NCBI RefSeq assembly: GCF_000002425.4
Contig: NC_037260.1
Span: 10,031,414-10,095,413 of the forward strand
Direction of reading: 5' to 3'
DNA from: Physcomitrium patens
Taxonomy: Eukaryota > Streptophyta > Bryopsida > Funariales > Funariaceae
DNA length: 64,000 bases
Part shown: positions 59,201 to 64,000 of the stretch, one piece after another
Numbering within the stretch: position 1 is the first letter of the stretch
Layout of the letters: every line of letters begins with the position of its first letter
The notes under the pieces: model-generated
The model's database searches: none
The model's input: the letters and a program-made list of their open reading frames with translations, nothing else
What the model was told of the DNA's origin: nothing
Position numbers and translations under genes: made by a program

Positions 59201-60989
59201 CAATTTAATGTAATTTTAAAAAAATAGTTTTTTATTTTCCCTTATTGAAGTTAAGCTTGTTAACGAATGAAATTCGGTCTTGCTCATTAAGCTCATCAGT
59301 GCAGCTGCGGCAGTCCATGCTATTGTATTTTAACGCTTTGAGTGTCTGGTTTGGAAATAGTGTCACTTACAAGAGTTCACTGATACTATAACAGGCTTTG
59401 TCTTGGAGCATGGACTGATCACGGGGAAAGGACCGGAGGTTTCTATGCATGCAACCGTTACGAAACTGCGAAACAAGAAGGCGTGGTAGGTGGACATGCC
59501 CTTATGCTATACCTGGACGACATTTCTTTGGGTCCTTTTGGACTATTTTGGGAGAACGTTAATGAATCAGTTTCATGTAAGAACTGAAACATTAAGATAA
59601 TAAGAAAGTATCAGAATCTAGACAGTAATTTGTCGTTTTGTGTAGGAACCTGGGATTTGAGCAACTTTGAATTTGTCTATCCAAGTTCTCTCATAGGTCA
59701 ACGAAAACGTAGGTTGGGATTGACTTAACAAGTTAGAGGCTGGCACTTGAAATTCAAGCGACGAGATTTATCTTTTGGGTCTGTTTTCCTAGTTACAATC
59801 CAGAGAGTGACGTTTACTTAGTTTGAGTTTGCAGTATGATGAAGCAGAGCGGAGAAGGGAAATGGCTAAGAACTCGCTTGAACGCTATACACATTACTAT
59901 GAACGTTGGGCTACAAACGAATCTGTAAGTGGTGCAGAATCTGCACATTTTCCCATCTGAATTAGGTTTTCCTCAGTTCGCCATGGGATTGCACCTATTG
60001 TTTAGGATCTTAACTCTCTCTCAATTTAAAGACGTGATCTGCGTTTGTGTTTTCTTGACTTTTGAAATCTCCTTTGTTTTTCAGTCTAGGGCGAAGGCGC
60101 TTGCGGACCTTCAACAAATGCAGCCTGTGCAGATTGAAAAGTTAAGTGACAAACAATGTCAACCTGTGTCGCAGCTGAAGTTTGTGACAGATGCTTGGCT
60201 GCAGGTACTACAGTTTCTCCTCGTACTTGGATATGATCGACGCAGCTTTTGTGAAGAATCATATGATAGCAATGTTACCTGGTAGGTTTCCATTGAGTCA
60301 TTAGAAATGTTGATGCCTTGTGCAGATTGTAGAGTGCCGACGCGTATTGAAATGGACATATGCTTATGGGTATTACTTACCTGAGAACGAGCATACGAAG
60401 AGGCAGTTCTTTGAATATTCTCAAGGTGAGGCAGAAGCTGGTTTAGAGCGCCTCCATCAGTGTGCCGAGAAGGACTTGCAGACATTCCTTGAAGGAGACA
60501 ATCCCACCAGCTCATTCAATGATTTCCGCACCAAACTCGCCGGCTTGACCAGGTGCTTACATTTGTTATCGATGATTGGTCCTTTACAAGCCAAAAGTTT
60601 TCAACAGACTAGAATAGTTCATTCAGGTTTCTACGCCTAAATCTATATCCTTAACAGGAGACATAATTGGCTTATTGTCATTTAATTTAATTTAATTTAA
60701 TTTTTCCAGTGTGACGAGGACATACTTCGAGAACCTGGTTCGCGCGTTAGAGAATAATCTTTCGGATGTTGACAATCTGAAAGGGGCGGCCAAGTCCAGC
60801 AGCAGCTCTAAAGCTTCCGGTAGCTCTAAATCGCGAGGCGGAAGGGCCAAAGGTGGAAGCTCCAGAAGCGGGGGATCCAGCCGAAGTTGGGAGGAGGCGA
60901 CCCACTGGTCTTGTGAGCATTGCACATATGCTAATACCACAGCCACTTCCTCCACTGTGTGTATCATCTGCCAGTATCCCCGTTCTTAA
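56214..60989 (+). CDS. ARI: ARIADNE-type RBR E3 ubiquitin ligase, complete, 13 exons
   Basis: Exons: 56214-56393, 56730-56854, 57130-57238, 57546-57636, 58013-58185, 58507-58611, 58755-58843, 59088-59195, 59395-59485, 59835-59924, 60085-60204, 60326-60552, 60710-60989. All introns are GT-AG, phases agree, total 1788 bases (595 aa plus stop), the usual length of plant ARIADNE proteins. N-terminus acidic; 61-138 UBA-like; RING1 (C141, C144, C158, H160, C163, C166, C181, C186); IBR (C230, C235, C252, C254, C259, C262, H267, C272); RING2 from C299 with the catalytic Cys expected at C317 (CMHITC); Ariadne helical domain about 340-530; Ser/Gly-rich linker; C-terminal RanBP2-type zinc finger ([10 protein letters not shown]...CIIC). 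RBR ligases take ubiquitin from E2 onto the RING2 Cys, then onto substrate. Start chosen at the first ATG in the acidic exon. Confidence 0.95.
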
Positions 60990-61763
60990 TATTATCAACT
61001 TTCTAATAGCTTTAGCATCCCTCTAGTTAATCTCCTTGACTAGACCTCGCAGCTCTCTGTCGACACTTCTGATCTCCTGGCTGACTCTACCCTGCCATAA
61101 TCTGGAGTACGAGGATAGTTGTTCTCTGTAGCTAGTCGGATAATTTGATCTATGGGAATCCGCCTCAGTTAGTTTAAGTCCTTCATTAGTCTGGGTGTAT
61201 TCAACACCGGGATCTACTGCTCGGATTTTTTTGTTATATAATACATTAGGAAAACTAGGTGATAAGGAAAGGGAGGGTGTCGAGAAAGTCTAGACCTACG
61301 TCTCAGCGGTGCAGAATGTGCCAAATCCCTTCCTGCTGTATAAGATATGTGTGGACGGACATTGGTTATCTTGCACCTATTTGCACTGTCGTTGTGGTAA
61401 AGGGATAAGCTGGCCAGTTGTTTCTTTCATCAGACAGTGGCGCAAGATTTCTGCATGTGATGCGTTGTGCTTGGGAATTGGGCGTCTTGACAGATCATTG
61501 AAGAATGGCCGAGTCACTTTGTATATCTGGAGATTGGCACGTTGTTCTGTTTCTTGAAGCCGGCCATACTTGGAACTTTGTACAGCTTGCTCTATTTTTG
61601 ACTAAAATTCTTGAATGAAATTATATTTAGCTTGTTTGCTACTGAATGAATCGGGTTGTCCATTTATTGCTCTAATTTCTCTCAAAGTATTGATTGGTTT
61701 TAGTACTATTTTCATTTACAATATGTCATGGCAATTCTTTCCAAGATAATTGTGCTCTTTTGA
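60990..61763. other. Intergenic/3' UTR region between convergent genes
   Basis: Holds the 3' UTRs of the ARIADNE gene (left) and the O-fucosyltransferase-family gene (right, opposite strand). An 82-codon ORF at 61309-61557 has no recognisable domain and looks like chance. Confidence 0.6.
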
Positions 61764-63113
61764 TCAATGTTCACTAGGCGTCCTAGCGGGGCACATACGT
61801 ACACGTCCCCAAAACAATTCACCGTCTTCACTGAGGTCTCGAAAATCGTTGGCTCGTATCAGCTGACCAATTCGACAAAAACATTCTGGAAAAGGGTGAG
61901 CTAAGAATAATTCCGATTTCGCAGTATGTGCGAGATGCACAATAGCTTCAGGTCTAAGGGCATCTACCAGAACTTCCCGCATAGCACGAGTCCAAGAATT
62001 CCACTCTTGAGAATGATCGTGTGGATACTGGTCCAGAAGGGCCGAAAGGACTGACCTGCAACGTAGTTGATAGCCCAGATTGCAGTACAATGAGTTTCAT
62101 ATTTCATATGGTTTCAAAAGCTGAACCCTCGTAGATGCCCTAAAAGGGTATGTGATTCTCCAAAAGGTTAAGCTACACTCACTACTGATACCGCATTTGA
62201 AAACATAACAACAAAAAGCGTCAAGATTATGTTAGTAGATGCACAACTTGCTATCAGTAAAGCAAGTGCAGCAGAGAGAAGTACCTGTTGGGACGAAAGG
62301 TTTTCAAAGATGCTGACTGATAGAGACGGTGGCCCATGATCAAGCTGGCCATGTTTGGAAGCCCCTGTCGGTCCTTATCAAATGCAGGGAAGTAGGTATT
62401 GGCATCTAGGGATACAATATAGTCGAGAGCTGCATGTAGAAGCTGAATGTCATTCGTTTCTCCTTCCACAGGGGTCGATGCGAAATACTTTTCTGTACCA
62501 TATTCACACTCGCCAACCGACCTCCACCAACCTTTCTGAGAAGGATAGGAGTACCCAGATGGCCGATTCTTTCCCCAAACGAACAATTTCTTCCAGGCAT
62601 TGGAGTAAACAGAGCCCGGTTCCGAAGTATCGGGGGTTCTTTGTTGATCAACTGCATATAATGCAAAGCGTTCTTGGTCTGTAGTCAGCGTGAAACGATC
62701 ATCCAAACTGGGATACATACTTCTCAGAGGTAGCACAACCCGCTGACCGCCTGTTATTTCGGTACCTGCCATATAAAGTTGAGTATCATTGCGAAAACCA
62801 AAGGCTTCTAACAGAAGCCCCACCTGCAGCCACAGCCAAGTCAATGTTTGAAGTCAATAACCGCAGAATGATTGAAGTCTTCCCCAATTATATGGCAACC
62901 CTCGACATACACGGTCCATCTATAACATAAAACGCACCTCCGACGGCATGAGAGGACAAAGCCCCCGGTGACGCTGCTTGTGAGAATCGATTCGGAGCTC
63001 ACCATCGATTTCCGCGGAAATCAACATTTTTTTCCTCTGATACTGTATGCTTTCTGTCTGTAGATCCTGAGACATCACCCGTCCAAAAATGAGTCCCAAT
63101 TTTGCCAGTGTGT

Positions 63114-63152
<39 letters not shown>

Positions 63153-63778
63153 CACATTTTATTTTTTCATTATGGTTAACCTTGTAGTATCACTCCCAGG
63201 ATTACGATCCAATTTGAAGCACTACACTTTTGAAGGTAAATGGAAGCTCACAGATTAGATTCAAGTCTGCCATCCTATATCTGCCTAATGCAATTCAGAT
63301 ATACTACAAATAGAAATTCTTTTACTGGTCAAAAACTTGAATAAATTAAAGAGGTCATCAATGTAAAGAACTACTGATCACAAATGAGTTCAATCGTGAA
63401 GCATCCTGATAACTGATTGCAACGTGTAATCAAGAAAAATAGCAGGGCACACTTGAAAGAGCTCAGCACAGCCGTGGTATGCGAGAACATCCCTTTCCAA
63501 ACCGAAGTGGACCACCACATAAGGACGCCCATGTGCCTCCAATCTGTCCATACAAATGTTGAAGTCATACGAAGTAGTCTGTAATCAAGGCATATACCAC
63601 CTCAAAATTCACAGAGCCACACATGTCGGCATGATCATCAGAGCAAATGTAAATCACCAGTGTACCTTCTTACTAACTGAGCGCCCAAACCACGGATTTC
63701 TTCACGGAAACGAAGAGCATGAAATGCCACTCTGCAGCGTAATCGTTGATATTCAACGAGTTCTGTTGGAAGGATCTC
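61764..63778 (-). CDS. Plant O-fucosyltransferase-family protein, 3' exons (partial)
   Basis: Minus-strand exons in order: 63778-63666, 63543-63453, 63066-62938, 62823-62285, 62055-61764 (stop 61766-61764). Junctions are GT-AG and phases agree; the acceptor at 63066 is the least certain. Conserved blocks: RLRCRVAFHALRFREEI, VVVHFGLERDVLAYHGC, RGLCPLMPSEVGLLLEAFGF, LYMAGTEITGG, then ALDYIVSLDANTYFPAFD and MGHRLYQSASLKTFRPNR. These are hallmarks of the plant O-fucosyltransferase (DUF246-like) family, usually Golgi proteins with an N-terminal membrane anchor. The donor is presumably GDP-fucose; substrate unknown. The fourth exon has a ~60-residue segment between the GTEITGG and ALDYIV blocks, and the last exon adds a ~97-residue tail. 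Upstream exons lie right of 63778 and beyond the window. Confidence 0.85.
63117..63151. repeat. (TA)n microsatellite in an intron
   Basis: About 34 bases of alternating TA within the intron between the second and third visible exons of the O-fucosyltransferase-family gene. Confidence 0.9.
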
Positions 63779-64000
63779 CTGTTCAAATCAGAAAGATTCC
63801 ACGCATGAAAATATACTCGAGGACCACTCTTGATTATTAAGAAGCGTTGAGTCTTGCAATTTGCTGAAATTTGCAATCCCCAGCAGTGCAAGGCACCAGC
63901 GCAGAAAATACAGCAATGCTGGGACTAACTGAGCACACCTGCAAACCACCTCCCTTTGCAAATACAAGTCCACAAGCTCCATGTGCTGACAAAGCTGGTA
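63779..64000 (-). other. Upstream intron/exon of the O-fucosyltransferase-family gene, unresolved
   Basis: The gene must continue here on the minus strand. Short open stretches exist, but I could not place an exon with matching phase and family similarity. Confidence 0.4.

Noticed and set aside
61309-61557. 82-codon ORF between the two genes
   Set aside because: No recognisable domain; lies in the 3' region of the ARIADNE gene; Cys pattern looks accidental.
1-64000. tRNA, rRNA or CRISPR
   Set aside because: No cloverleaf, rRNA core or regular spaced repeats were seen by eye; the tRNA-like words are primer-binding sites. A tRNAscan-type run was not possible.

Overview
The window reads as nuclear DNA of a land plant, most likely a seed-free plant such as a moss. 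Three things point there: an intron-rich ARIADNE-type E3 ligase and a plant O-fucosyltransferase-family gene at the right end, retrotransposon primer sites that match plant initiator-Met tRNA, and a Ty3/gypsy type that carries a DNA methyltransferase. The species cannot be named from sequence alone. Functions were assigned by eye from motifs; boundaries of decayed elements are approximate.

Bases 1 to about 54,500 are AT-rich and made almost wholly of nested, mostly decayed Ty3/gypsy LTR retrotransposons. (1) 1-18,157: two inverted ~1 kb arms enclose a minus-strand chromovirus remnant (M), split by a young compound element (6635-16004). The compound has three LTRs, one complete gag-pol-ORF3 unit, a second unit lacking gag/protease/RT, and one 5-bp target duplication. 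(2) 18,740-28,681: minus-strand element C is split by plus-strand element B, whose pol is itself split by repeat X. (3) 29,163-35,738: a decayed relative (D) of the young element plus an extra LTR piece (E). (4) about 37,780-43,620: element F, of a different gypsy lineage, with a broken C5-cytosine methyltransferase between protease and RT. (5) 43,621-53,460: minus-strand element G, more copies of repeats X and Y, a gag remnant (H) and an LTR fragment. A short PHD-finger-like remnant follows.

Bases ~54,500-64,000 are gene space with normal composition: a microsatellite-rich upstream region, a complete 13-exon ARIADNE RBR ubiquitin ligase gene (56,214-60,989, plus strand, 595 aa), and, tail to tail with it, the 3' exons of an O-fucosyltransferase-family gene on the minus strand that runs off the window.

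Most notable: the methyltransferase-bearing gypsy element F; a conserved extra ORF (ORF3) after the chromodomain in four related elements, with mainly silent differences between its two young copies; the compound three-LTR element; an inverted repeat beside the LTR TATA box with a paired base change between copies; and a heat-shock-element-like array in the LTR of B.
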